NCBI GenBank assembly: GCA_963802205.1
Contig: CAWDHW010000029.1
Coordinates: 1-64,000, forward strand
DNA length: 64,000 bases
Source: DYRB01 sp963802205
Lineage (GTDB): Bacteria; Pseudomonadota; Gammaproteobacteria; Chromatiales; Chromatiaceae
Direction: 5' to 3'
The stretch's first letter is position 1. Every line of letters begins with the position of its first letter. The position numbers and the translations under genes were made by a program. Below are positions 49,996 through 59,185 of the stretch, piece after piece. The notes beneath the pieces are model-generated. The model searched no databases. It was given only the letters and a program-made list of their open reading frames with translations, and was not told the origin of the DNA.

Positions 49996-52201
49996 ATGTT
50001 ATTCGGCAGAACCCAGAAGAACCCGATCCAGATCGCCGACAAGGGCGTTGTGGAATGGAAATACGCCGCCTGCGGCTATTGCTCCACCGGCTGTTCCATC
50101 GAGGTTGGCCTGAATGCGGACGGCAAGCCCGTGGCGTCGCGGGGCGTGGCGGAGGCCGACGTGAATCGCGGCAAGCTGTGCCTGAAGGGCATCTTCGAGC
50201 ATGAGCTGTTCGATTCCGCCGGGCGCGGTATCAAGCCCTTGATGCGCGAGCAGTGGCACCAGACCTGGCAGCCGACCACCTGGGACAGCGCGTTGGACAA
50301 GCTGCACGACGAGATCGTGCGCATACAACAAAAGTACGGGCGCGATTCCTTCGCCATCATCTCCACCGGGCAGATGCTCACAGAGGAGTTCTATACCCTC
50401 GGCAAGCTCACCCGGGGCCTGATCGGCACCAATAACTATGACGGCAACACCACCCTGTGCATGTCGTCCGCGGTCTCCGGCTACAAGCGCTCCTTCGGCT
50501 CCGATGGCCCACCCGGCTGCTATGAGGACTTCGAGCACACCGACTGCCTGATCGCCTGGGGCTCCAATCTGCCGGAACAGCACCCCATCATCTACTGGCG
50601 CATGAAGGAGGCGCAGGAGAGGCGCGGCTTCCCGCTGATCGTGGTGGACCCGCGGGTGACCATGCTGGCGCAGAACGCCCACATGCATCTGGCCCTGACA
50701 CCGGGGACGGATGTGGTGCTGCAAAACGCCCTGATGCACGTCATCTTCGCCGAAGGGCTGGAAGACCAGCGCTACATCGCGGCCAACACCCAGGGCGTCG
50801 AGGCGTTGCGGGCGGAGGTCGCCAAATACGATCCGGTGACCGCCTCCAAGATCTGCGGAATCGACGAGGACAGCATCCGCGTGGTCGCCCGCCTGTTCGC
50901 CAAGGCCCCCGCGGCGATGCAGATCTGGACCATGGGCATCAACCAGTCCACCCACGGCTCGGACGGCGTGGTCGGCATCAACAACCTGGCGCTCATCACC
51001 GGCAACATCGGCAAGCCGGGCGGCACCACCCTGTCCATCACCGGCCAGTGCAACGCCATGGGGACGCGGGAGTGGTCGTCCTGCTCCGGCCTGCCCAATT
51101 ACCGCGCCCTGGAAAACGCCGAACACAGGGCGGAGGTGGCGCAGTTCTGGAATGTGGACGAGGCATTCTTCCCCCGTAAGCGCGGGATGCTGCAAACCGA
51201 CATCTACCAGGCGATGCAGGCGGGGCAGATCAAGGGGCTCTGGCTGATCGCCACCAATCCCCTGTCCTCCCTGCCCAATACGGCACGCATCCGCAAGGCG
51301 ATGGAGCAGCTTGAATTCTGCTGTGTGCAGGACTGCTATCAGGACACCGAGAGCGCCCAGTACGCCCACGTCTACCTGCCTGCCGGGACTTGGGCGGAAA
51401 AGGACGGCGTGATGACCAATACCGAGCGGCGCATCAACGTGGTCAAGCCGGTGACCCAACCGCCAGGCGAGGCCAAGCCCGACCTGTGGGTATTCAACCG
51501 GGTGGCGGAACGCTTCAACCAGGGGGGCCGGGTGGCCTTCCCGGAGCAGGCGGCCGAGGTCTTCCTGGAAATGACCAAGCTGTCCAAGGGGCGGCTGGCC
51601 GACATCTCCGGCATGGATCATGGGTTGATCGAGCACAGCCGAGGCATCCAATGGCCATATACGACGGAACAGCGCTGTGCGCGGCGAGCCCCCGCCCAAG
51701 GGTGGTAAGCGCCTCTATACGGAGGATGGCACCTTCAGCTACCCGGATGGCAAGGCCAAGCTGATCCCGCTGCCATTCATCGACAATAACGAGGTGCCGG
51801 ATGAGAAGTTCCCCATCTGGCTCAATACCGGGCGTTTGATCGAGCATTGGCACGGCCGCACCAAGACCGGCAAGATCGGCAACAACAACAAGTTCAGCCC
51901 TATCCCATTCATCGAGATCAACCCGGATCTGGCGGCGGAATTGGGCATCCAGCGCGGCGAATACGTGCGCCTGGTGTCGCGCCGTGGCGACGCGGTGGCG
52001 ATGGCACAGCCCACCCAGCGGGTGCCGAAGAACATGGTGTTCCTGCCCTTTCACTTCTTCGACTGTGCCAACCGCCTGACCCTGGGCCTGCTCGATCCGC
52101 ATTCGCGCCAACCGGCCTACAAGCAGTCCGCCGTGCGCATCGAGCGGATCGCCGACCAGCAGGCGGCGGCGACGCTATCCATGGAAATGCGGAAGTTTTG
52201 A
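49996..52201 (+). CDS. nasA: NasA/NarB-like molybdopterin nitrate reductase catalytic subunit, one frameshift
   Basis: A protein of about 734 residues. N-terminal [4Fe-4S] ligands: ACGYCSTGCSIEV and LCLKGIFEHELFDS. The molybdenum ligand Cys is in NTTLCMSSAVSGYKRSFGSD, followed by GPPGCYEDFEHTDCLIAWG, as in assimilatory NasA/NarB. Other parts: VVDPRVTMLAQNAHMHLAL, WTMGINQSTHGSDGVVGINN, GQCNAMGTREWSSCSGLPNY, and the C-terminal cap FPIWLNTGRLIEHWHGRTKT. There is no signal peptide or RR motif, so it should be cytoplasmic. One extra base near 51665 splits it (WPYTTEQ to VRGEPPPKGGKRLYT). Nitrate is the likely substrate from homology and the nirBD context. Confidence 0.85.
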
Positions 52202-52216
52202 CGCGGAGCAATCGCC

Positions 52217-53038
52217 ATGTTTCAAGCACGCCCCAATGAGCCCGATTACGCCCTCCTGCACGACCCGGTCAGCCAGTCGCACAACCGTTACGGGCAGTCC
52301 ATCGAGACGGTGCCGGACGGCGATGCACGGCGCGGCGCGAGCCTGAGTATCAACCAGGATGCCGGCATCGGCGCCAACCCGAACCGCTACAAGCAGCACG
52401 GCTTCTATTTCAATGCCGACAATTGCATCGCCTGCCATGCCTGCGAAGTCGGCCTGTTCGGAAAAGAACGCCATCCCGGCGCACCTCGCCTTCCGCTCGG
52501 TGGGCTTTGTCGAGGGCGGTACCTACCCAAACTAGCCAACGCATCAACATCTCGATGGCCTGCAACCATTGCGACGACCCGGTCTGCCTGAAGGGTTGCC
52601 CGACCCGCGCCTACACCAAGTTCGCGGAATACGGCGCGGTGCTGCAGGACCCGGACATCTGCTTCGGCTGCGGCTACTGCACCTGGGTGTGCCCCTACAA
52701 CGCGCCGCAGCTCGACCCGGTCAAGGGGCAGGTGAGCAAGTGCAACATGTGCGTGGACCGGCTGGAGGTGGGCCTGAAACCGGCCTGCGTATCGGCCTGC
52801 CTCGGCAAGGCCCTGGATTTCGGCGTGATCGAGAACATCCCGGAGGGCCGCACCCAGGCCAAGGTGGCCATTCCCGGCTTTCCGCGCACGGACATTACGC
52901 ACCCCAACATCCGTTTCCAGCAGACCCGCGTCACCCAGCGCGACATGGTGCGGGTGGACAGCACACCGCTGAAGTATCATCGCGACGAGGTGACCGGCGA
53001 GTTCAAGCCCGTGCTCGACCCCAAGCATGGGTACAAGC
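52217..53038 (+). CDS. Four-cluster ferredoxin (DmsB/NrfC-like) electron-transfer subunit, two or more frameshifts
   Basis: It starts at ATG 52217 (MFQARPNEPDYALLHDPVSQ). Four Cys-rich [4Fe-4S] motifs are visible: NADNCIACHACEV, ACNHCDDPVCLKGCPTRAY, CFGCGYCTWVCPYNAPQLD and KCNMCVDRLEVGLKPACVSAC. The frame breaks near 52460 (the third frame continues KNAIPAHLAFRSVGFVEGG) and again near 52533 (back to TSQRINISMACNHC). The family passes electrons between a membrane quinol site and a molybdoenzyme. The C-terminus is unclear: the frame does not stop before the anchor subunit begins, so either a stop was lost to a frameshift or this subunit is fused to the anchor. Confidence 0.8.
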
Positions 53039-54110
53039 GGGCACTGGAACCTGGGCAGGCTGCTGGGTTCGCACGAGAACGCGCACATCGCCTTCACCCT
53101 CAGCGTGCAGACGGCGATGGGCGCCTTTCTGCTGCTGACGCTGGGGAACTGGGCGGGGATTGCGCCCTTGCAGGCGTTCAAAGGCGGCCCCGCGTTTCTG
53201 CCTGCGCTTGGGGCGATGCTGGCGCTGATGGGCCTCGGCCTGTTCAAGCTCAACATGCACCTGGGCAAGCCGCACCGTTTCTACCGGGGGTTCTACAACC
53301 TCAGGCTGTCGCCGGTGAGCCGGGAGATTGCGGGCGTGTCGGTATTTCTTCGCCGGGCTTTCCGGTTACAGCCTCTTCGCCCTGTTCGACGGTGCACCCG
53401 CCGGTGCGATGTCGCTGCCCTTTGCCCTGCTGGCGCTGGCGGGTGCTGGCCTCGGCGGCTACTACATGGTCAAGCTGTATCGCATCCCGGCACGCCCGTT
53501 CTGGGACCACTGGCATACCGGCGCCGCCTTTGCGGGCTCCGCTCTGGGCCTGGGCAGCGTCCTGCTGGCCTTGGTGGCCTTGGTATCGGGTGCTTTGACT
53601 CCGGGACTGGGCAAGCTGCTGGCAACCACGGCAGGGCTTGGGCTGGCCATGGAAGGCGCGGGTTTGCTGGCGCACGCGCGAGCCATGAAACCCGCCACGA
53701 GCGAGGGTGCCGCCTCGTTCTACGAACAGACGACCACCTACGGCTATGCCTATTGGTTGCGCAATGCCCTGCTGGTTACCGGTTTGTTATTGGCGCTCGG
53801 TATCGGTCTATTGGGTGGCAACAGTGGGTTGGCGTTCGGCCTGCTGGCAGTGCTGGTGCTGGCCTCGTCCGTTATCGGTCGGGCGCTGTTCTATGTGCTG
53901 GTGATCCCCACCACCATGCCCGGGGCCTTCTTCTGGAGGAACAAGGGCTTTGTCGAACATGCCCGCGACCTGGGGCTGGCGGAAATGCCGCAGTTGGGGG
54001 TGGCCTACGAACGTCACCACCCGTTCAAGCTGGATGAGCTGCTGGCAACCCTGCGGGCGACCTCGTTCAAGGACGCCCTGGCGCAGACCCGGCGCGTGTT
54101 TACCGGGTGA
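53027..54110 (+). CDS. NrfD/DmsC-type polytopic membrane anchor subunit, one frameshift
   Basis: A protein of about 360 residues with about eight hydrophobic helices. ATG 53027 gives MGTSGHWNLGRLLGSHENAH, then AFTLSVQTAMGAFLLLTLGN, LGLFKLNMHLGKPHRFYRGF and NLRLSPVSREIAG. One extra T near 53345 shifts the frame, which continues FFAGLSGYSLFALFDG, GYYMVKLYRIPARPFWDHWH and ends KDALAQTRRVFTG. The HxGKPxRxYR and NLRLSPVSREI segments match DmsC/NrfD-type quinol-oxidising anchors. With the ferredoxin subunit it should link a cytoplasmic nitrate reductase to the quinone pool. The start is uncertain because it overlaps the end of the ferredoxin reading. Confidence 0.8.
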
Positions 54111-54183
54111 ATCGGTCGCCAATTACTGCATTCCCAAGCCGTTGGAAAAAGGGACTTTCCAATGGGCCGACAGGCCACACGAG

Positions 54184-54663
54184 ATGACCCAGAATATCAT
54201 CATTCAAAGGGCGATTCCGGACGATGCGCATGACATTGCTGCGATGGTTGGCGAATTGTTGAGTGAAATCATGAACGCCACTGGTGTTCAAGCGTTTAAT
54301 TTCGACCTCGACGAAACCACCGCCAGATTCAAAGACTTCCTCAACCGTGAAAAATACTTTGTCTATGTCGCGCGCGACGATAGCGCAAGCGCGGTTGGGT
54401 TCGTCGCGCTGTACGAAAGCTATGCGCTTTACGCGGAAGGTTCCTTCGGAACCATACCAGAGCTTTACGTTCGCCCCGAATACCGCTCCATCCATGTCGG
54501 GCACCGTCTCTTGGCCAAGGCAAAATCTTTCGGTGCCGCGCGTGGCTGGAAGCGGCTGGAGGTCACAACGCCACCCCTTCCGCGCTTCGACAAGGCATTG
54601 GCATTTTACGAGCGTGAGGGTTTCGCTATTGCTGGTGGCCGCAAGCTGAAGCTGGCACTATGA
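54184..54663 (+). CDS. GNAT-family N-acetyltransferase
   Basis: A 159-residue single-domain acetyltransferase: IIIQRAIPDDAHDIAAMVGE, YVARDDSASAVGFVALYESY, then IPELYVRPEYRSIHVGHRLL, which is the acetyl-CoA-binding motif A (RxxxxGxxLL-like), and ALAFYEREGFAIAGG at the end. The DNA is markedly lower in GC than its neighbours (for example around 54240-54370), suggesting recent acquisition. It interrupts the nas gene string between the anchor subunit and nasT. The substrate is unknown. Confidence 0.85.
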   Translation: MTQNIIIQRAIPDDAHDIAAMVGELLSEIMNATGVQAFNFDLDETTARFKDFLNREKYFVYVARDDSASAVGFVALYESYALYAEGSFGTIPELYVRPEYRSIHVGHRLLAKAKSFGAARGWKRLEVTTPPLPRFDKALAFYEREGFAIAGGRKLKLAL

Positions 54664-54791
54664 GTTGCCGGTCTACCATTGCGGGGCATTTTGCGACATC
54701 TACACGGACATCTACCGGCTGAGGGGACAGGGGGTTAAGATGCCCCGGCGCAAGGACCCCAGCCTCACTGTCTGCACAAAGACCCATTGCA

Positions 54792-55376
54792 ATGCCGAGT
54801 AGCCGAATTCTCCTCGTCGATACCAGGCCAGAACGTGGCCAGGTCCTCGAGCCCAGTCTGCGGGCCGAGGGCCTGGACGTGGTCGCCTGCATCGCCCCGG
54901 ACCAGGACCTGCTGGCGGCCATCCGTCGCTACGATCCGGATCTGGTCCTCATCGATATCGACTCCCCCGACCGCGATACGCTCGAATCCCTGCGCACCGC
55001 CCAGGCCAGTCAGCCGCGCCCCATGGTGATGTTCACCCAGGACGACGACGGGGCCAGCATCCGTCGCGCCGTGGAGGCAGGCGTGACCGCCTATATCGTC
55101 GATGGTCTGGAGACGCGCCGTGTGCGCCCCATCGTGGACGCGGCCATGGCCCAGTTCACCCGTTACCGGGCACTGGAAGACGAACTGGAGCGCGCCATGG
55201 CCAAGCTCTCCGAGCGCAAGGTCATAGAGCGGGCCAAGGGCATCGTGATGCAGCAGCAGAGGATCGCCGAGCCCGAGGCCTTTGCGGCCATGCGCAGCCT
55301 GGCCATGCGCAAGAACAAAAAGCTGGTGGAGATCGCAGAGGGCGTCATCGCCGCGGCGGAGTTGTTAAAGCGCTGA
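54792..55376 (+). CDS. nasT: ANTAR-domain antiterminator, NasT-like
   Basis: A 194-residue response-regulator-like protein. The receiver domain (SSRILLVDTRPERGQVLEPS) has the phospho-acceptor-position Asp in DPDLVLIDIDSPDRDT. A coiled linker follows (YRALEDELERAMAKLSERKV), then the ANTAR domain IERAKGIVMQQQRIAEPEAF, AFAAMRSLAMRKNKKLVEIA. NasT binds hexaloop hairpins in nas leaders and prevents termination; it is normally held inactive by the nitrate/nitrite sensor NasS, which I do not find here. The leader at 46423-46505 has the matching hairpin and terminator, so this protein very likely controls the nir/nas operon. Confidence 0.92.
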   Translation: MPSSRILLVDTRPERGQVLEPSLRAEGLDVVACIAPDQDLLAAIRRYDPDLVLIDIDSPDRDTLESLRTAQASQPRPMVMFTQDDDGASIRRAVEAGVTAYIVDGLETRRVRPIVDAAMAQFTRYRALEDELERAMAKLSERKVIERAKGIVMQQQRIAEPEAFAAMRSLAMRKNKKLVEIAEGVIAAAELLKR

Positions 55377-55797
55377 GTCCTCCCGCCAGTGCGTACCATC
55401 CGCGCGATCCCAAACAACGGGCACTGGCGTCACCTCCCCCAAACCGCCGCCGACCTGGACCACGCCCTGGCCCGCCCGGGACCTCGGCTTACGCTTCCGC
55501 TCAAGTCCAAATGGACAAGGGCGCGACAGCAACACCCGACCCACAGTTTCGGGAGGGTCGCACCGCCGGAGCAGAGCCGGTGCTTCCGCGCTCAACACCC
55601 TCGACCGTTGCCTTGGGCCGATGGCCGCTCAAGGACCTCGAAGCGTGGACCTGTCCGTCGCAAATGAACAAATCGTAATCATCCAGACCGCTCGGGGTAA
55701 GGTGCCTCGGCCTAACCTTGCGACCAGCCGGAGATTTTCGAGCCCTTGGCCCTTCACCGCAGGTCCCCCATCAGGGCGCGACCACCAGGAGCAACGC
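55377..55797. other. 421-base region after nasT, no gene supported
   Basis: A 9-bp perfect inverted repeat (CGCCAGTGC at 55384-55392 and GCACTGGCG at 55421-55429) lies just after the nasT stop and could form a termination or processing hairpin; there is no T-run. The rest has only weak ORFs with no recognisable motif. An AGGAG ribosome-binding site for the next gene is at its right end. Confidence 0.5.
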
Positions 55798-56496
55798 TTG
55801 ACCTCAGCACTCCCCGCCTTCCGGGCCACCTTAGCGGCCGTCCTGCTGCTGGGGTTCGGCCTGCCTCGGGCGCAAGCCACGGAGGACCCTGAATCCGGGC
55901 CCGACGGGGAGACCGTGGTGCAACTCCGCCCCAGTCACACCCAGACGCAGGACGCCCGGATACTGGTCGCCGCGGCGCGCAGCGTGGTCAACCTGGTGGT
56001 CGCCTCCGCCCAGACCATCGCCGCCGGAGACACGGCGGAGGCTGGCCCACTCCTCGCCGAGGCCCGCCGTCTGCTCGACCAGATTCAGGCCAGCCAGGAC
56101 CAGACGGACCGCACCGGGTCGGTACCCGGCGCCATCCGGGTCATCCCGGTCAGTGCCCGGGTAGCCGTGACCCCCGAGGTCCAGGCCGACACCGCCGTGA
56201 CGGCCCGCATCCGGGCCCTGGAGCCCCTGATGTTGGCCGGCGAGCAGGAGCTTGTGGTCGCCGCGCTCCAGCAGCTTGGCACGGCCCTGACCTACGAGTA
56301 CGTCGGCATGCCCGTCCAACCCACCAGCGCCGGCGTCGATCTCGCCCAAGCGTCCCTCGCGGCGGGCCAACCCGATGACGCCGCCGAGGCCCTGAACGGG
56401 GTGATCCGAGGGATGGATAGCCACGAGGTCAACATTGACCCAGCCGCGGACCCCGAGCCCACCACCCCGGGCGAGGCCCCCGCCGGGCGACCCTGA
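55798..56496 (+). CDS. Secreted YfdX-family-like protein
   Basis: A 232-residue protein starting at TTG 55798, which is preceded by AGGAG and begins a signal peptide (SALPAFRATLAAVLLLGFGL, ending AQA). The mature part is helical: ARILVAAARSVVNLVVASAQ, GDTAEAGPLLAEARRLLDQI, then IPVSARVAVTPEVQAD, EQELVVAALQQLGTALTYEY and AAEALNGVIRGMDSHEVNID. The pattern of paired helices with IPVS and a late PL/P-T segment resembles YfdX, a periplasmic acid-stress/antibiotic-related family of unclear function. The relation is by pattern, so the name is tentative. Confidence 0.6.
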   Translation: MTSALPAFRATLAAVLLLGFGLPRAQATEDPESGPDGETVVQLRPSHTQTQDARILVAAARSVVNLVVASAQTIAAGDTAEAGPLLAEARRLLDQIQASQDQTDRTGSVPGAIRVIPVSARVAVTPEVQADTAVTARIRALEPLMLAGEQELVVAALQQLGTALTYEYVGMPVQPTSAGVDLAQASLAAGQPDDAAEALNGVIRGMDSHEVNIDPAADPEPTTPGEAPAGRP

Positions 56497-56546
56497 AATC
56501 CAGACCATTGAACCCCAATCTCCGCCGCGACCCGAGGATCAGCCCT

Positions 56547-57566
56547 ATGACGCCTGCCACTGTCGTCTCCACGACCCCATCCCCCGCGCCGAGACCGAGC
56601 GCCACCCGCGCCGCCTTCCTACGCCTGCGCGACGACCTCGACGCCCGCATCGTCGGCCAGCGCGCCCTGATCGAGCGCCTGCTCATCGCCCTGCTGGCGG
56701 ATGGTCACCTGCTGGTAGAGGGGGCACCAGGTCTGGCAAAAACCACCGCCATCAAGGAGTTGGCAACACGCATCGAGGGCAATTTCCAGCGTGTTCAGTT
56801 CACCCCGGACCTGCTCCCCGGGGACCTCACCGGGACCGACATTTACCGCCCGGAACACGGCCGCTTCGAGTTCCAGCCAGGGCCCCTGTTTCACAACCTG
56901 GTCCTCGCGGACGAGGTCAACCGGGCCCCGGCCAAGGTCCAGTCGGCCCTGCTGGAGGCCATGGGCGAGCACCAGATCACCGTGGGGACCCGCACTTATC
57001 CGCTGCCGGAGCCCTTCCTGGTGATGGCGACCCAGAACCCCATCGAGCACGAGGGGACCTACCCCTTGCCGGAGGCCCAGCTCGACCGCTTCCTGATGCA
57101 TGTGCGCGTCGGCTACCCGGATGCGGGGGCCGAGCGGCGCATCCTCGCCATCGCCCGCGAGGAGGCCAGGGTCCGCCGGGGGACAGGCGCGCCCCGGCAG
57201 GTCCTGGTCAGCCGCGAGCAGGTCTTCGCCGCCCGGGAGGAGGTCATGGGGCTGTACCTGGCCGCCAACCTGGAGGAATACCTGGTGGAGCTGGTACTGG
57301 CCACCCGCGACCCGACCCCCTACGGGGAGGGGCTCAAGCGTTTGGTGGATTACGGCGGCAGCCCGCGGGCCACGATTGCCCTGGAGCGCTGCGCCCGCGC
57401 CCACGCCTGGCTGCGCGGCAACGACTACGTCACGCCCCAGGACGTCCACGCGGTCGTCTTCGACGTCCTGCGCCACCGCGTCCTGGTGAGCTACGAGGCG
57501 GAGGCCGAAGGGGTGACCCCGGACCGTTTTGTCAGCGATTTGTTGGCGCGGGTGCCGATGGTTTAG
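56547..57566 (+). CDS. MoxR-family AAA+ ATPase
   Basis: A 339-residue AAA+ chaperone. Walker A is LLVEGAPGLAKTTAIKELAT and Walker B is LVLADEVNRAPAKVQSALLE, followed by sensor 1 MATQNPIEHEGTYPLPEAQL with DRFL. The C-terminal lid holds GGSPRATIALERCARAHAWL and TPQDVHAVVFDVLRHRVLVS. MoxR proteins act with von Willebrand-domain partners to load metals or mature complexes. It leads the DUF58/DUF4381/BatA-D operon; the next gene begins 51 bases downstream. ATG 56547 fits the start of the low-complexity leader; ATG 56508 is possible. Confidence 0.93.
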   Translation: MTPATVVSTTPSPAPRPSATRAAFLRLRDDLDARIVGQRALIERLLIALLADGHLLVEGAPGLAKTTAIKELATRIEGNFQRVQFTPDLLPGDLTGTDIYRPEHGRFEFQPGPLFHNLVLADEVNRAPAKVQSALLEAMGEHQITVGTRTYPLPEPFLVMATQNPIEHEGTYPLPEAQLDRFLMHVRVGYPDAGAERRILAIAREEARVRRGTGAPRQVLVSREQVFAAREEVMGLYLAANLEEYLVELVLATRDPTPYGEGLKRLVDYGGSPRATIALERCARAHAWLRGNDYVTPQDVHAVVFDVLRHRVLVSYEAEAEGVTPDRFVSDLLARVPMV

Positions 57567-57617
57567 GGGCTGGGGCTGAGATGTCGGTTGGCCCACGCCG
57601 CTCCCCGGTACTGATAA

Positions 57618-58604
57618 ATGACCCACGAAACCATCAATCCTAACGTCCAGGTCAGCACCCAGGATCTCATCGGCCTGCGCCGCCGGGTGGAGGCCGTGCA
57701 CCTGCCGGCCCGCACCCCAAGCCGCTCGGCACTGGCGGGCTCCCACCGCTCGCGCTTTCGCGGGCGCGGCATGGACTACCAGGAATCCCGCCATTACCAG
57801 GCCGGCGACGACATCCGCAACATGGATTGGCGCATCACCGCCCGGGTCGGGCGGCCCCATGTCAAGGTCTACGAGGAGGAGCGCGAGCGCCCGGTCATCG
57901 CCTTGGTGGACCTGAGCCCCAGCATGTTCTTCGGCACCCGCGGGGCCTTCAAATCGGTGGCTGCGGCGCGTCTGACGGCCGTCATCGCCTGGGCCGCCAT
58001 CGCCCGCGGCGACCGCATCGGCGCCCTGCTTTTTAACGGCAGCCACCACGAGCTACCGCCCGCCGGTGGGCGTCGCGCCGTGCTGCGCCTGATCCGTGAC
58101 CTGGCCCTGGCCGGAGACCTTCAGGCCACAACCAGCGCATCGCCAACGATGGAACAGACCCCCGGCGCCCTTAGCGCGAGCTTAGGCCGGCTGCGTCGGG
58201 TCTCCCGCCCGGGTGGCCTGATCTTCATCATCTCCGACTTCTATGCCATGGATGCCGACACCTCGCGACATCTGGGGCAGTTGCGGCGCCATAGCGAGGT
58301 GGTCGCCTGCCAGGTGTCCGATGCCCTGGAGTTGGCCCCTCCCCCACCCGGGCGCTACGGCATCGGCGACGGGCGCCGCAGCGGGGTCCTGGACACGGGC
58401 CCTGCCCTGGCCCGGGAGCGCTACGCGGACTACTTCGCCCGCCACCACGCCGCCGTCGCGGCCCTGACCGCGGCCCACGGCATCCCGCTGATTCGCCTGT
58501 CGCCGGAGGACGACCCGGTGGCGCGCCTGGCCGCCGGGTTGGGGCTGCGTCTGGGTCGGGTCCGTCAGGCACCGAAGGCCCTGGTGCCAGGGGGCATGGC
58601 ATGA
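57618..58604 (+). CDS. DUF58 (von Willebrand-like) protein
   Basis: A 328-residue protein with the DUF58 signature FRGRGMDYQESRHYQAGDDI, RNMDWRITARVGRPHVKVYE, then ERPVIALVDLSPSMFFGTRG, which carries the MIDAS-like DxSxS residues. The end contains GLIFIISDFYAMDADTSRHL. DUF58 proteins always follow MoxR ATPases and are thought to be their substrate or partner. The stop overlaps the start of the next gene (58601-58604). Confidence 0.9.
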   Translation: MTHETINPNVQVSTQDLIGLRRRVEAVHLPARTPSRSALAGSHRSRFRGRGMDYQESRHYQAGDDIRNMDWRITARVGRPHVKVYEEERERPVIALVDLSPSMFFGTRGAFKSVAAARLTAVIAWAAIARGDRIGALLFNGSHHELPPAGGRRAVLRLIRDLALAGDLQATTSASPTMEQTPGALSASLGRLRRVSRPGGLIFIISDFYAMDADTSRHLGQLRRHSEVVACQVSDALELAPPPPGRYGIGDGRRSGVLDTGPALARERYADYFARHHAAVAALTAAHGIPLIRLSPEDDPVARLAAGLGLRLGRVRQAPKALVPGGMA

Positions 58605-59185
58605 CCGATCCCTCAGGCACCCAGGTCCAGGTCCCGGGCCAAGGCGAGATCCCGGTCCAGATCCAGATGCCCAGGCTGGGGCCAACCGGAACCCCAGACC
58701 CGGCGCCTACGCCGGGCGCTCAGGCTCAGACAGGTGCCGCAACCCTGGACCTGCGGGACATTCACCCCCCGGCAGACCCGGCCCTCTGGCCGCCGGCCCC
58801 GGGCTGGTGGGTCGCCTTGTTCCTGGTCCTGGCGACCTTGACCCTGGTGGGCCGACGTGTCTGGCGGGCCCATCGGGTCCGGACCCGGCGTCGGCGTATC
58901 CTCGCCGAGCTGGCCGGGCTGAGTACCAGGACCCAGGGCGCGGCGTTGGCCGCCGGGGTCTCCGCCCTGCTCAAGCGCATCGCCCTGACCCGGTTCAACC
59001 GCGCCGAGGTCGCCCCCCTCACCGGGGCGGCCTGGCTCGACTTCCTCGACCGCCACGGCGGCGAGGGGCGCTTCGCGAAAGGCCCCGGCCGGGTCTTGGG
59101 CGAAGGCCCCTATGCCCCAACCCCGACCGTGGACACCCAAGCGCTGCTCGACCTGGCTGAGGCCTGGGTACGGAGGAACACCTGA
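58601..59185 (+). CDS. DUF4381 membrane protein
   Basis: A 194-residue protein: a Pro/Gln-rich N-terminus, LDLRDIHPPADPALWPPAPG, one membrane helix (WWVALFLVLATLTLVG) and a cytoplasmic helical part with LLKRIALTRFNRAEVAPLTG and AWLDFLDRHGG. This matches the DUF4381 proteins found between DUF58 and BatA genes. It is coupled to both neighbours by overlaps of 1-4 bases. Confidence 0.85.
   Translation: MTDPSGTQVQVPGQGEIPVQIQMPRLGPTGTPDPAPTPGAQAQTGAATLDLRDIHPPADPALWPPAPGWWVALFLVLATLTLVGRRVWRAHRVRTRRRRILAELAGLSTRTQGAALAAGVSALLKRIALTRFNRAEVAPLTGAAWLDFLDRHGGEGRFAKGPGRVLGEGPYAPTPTVDTQALLDLAEAWVRRNT

Noticed and set aside
49999..51699. A 566-codon reverse-strand frame opposite the nitrate reductase gene
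   Set aside because: A codon-bias shadow with no recognisable domain; the forward frame has all molybdopterin and Fe-S motifs.
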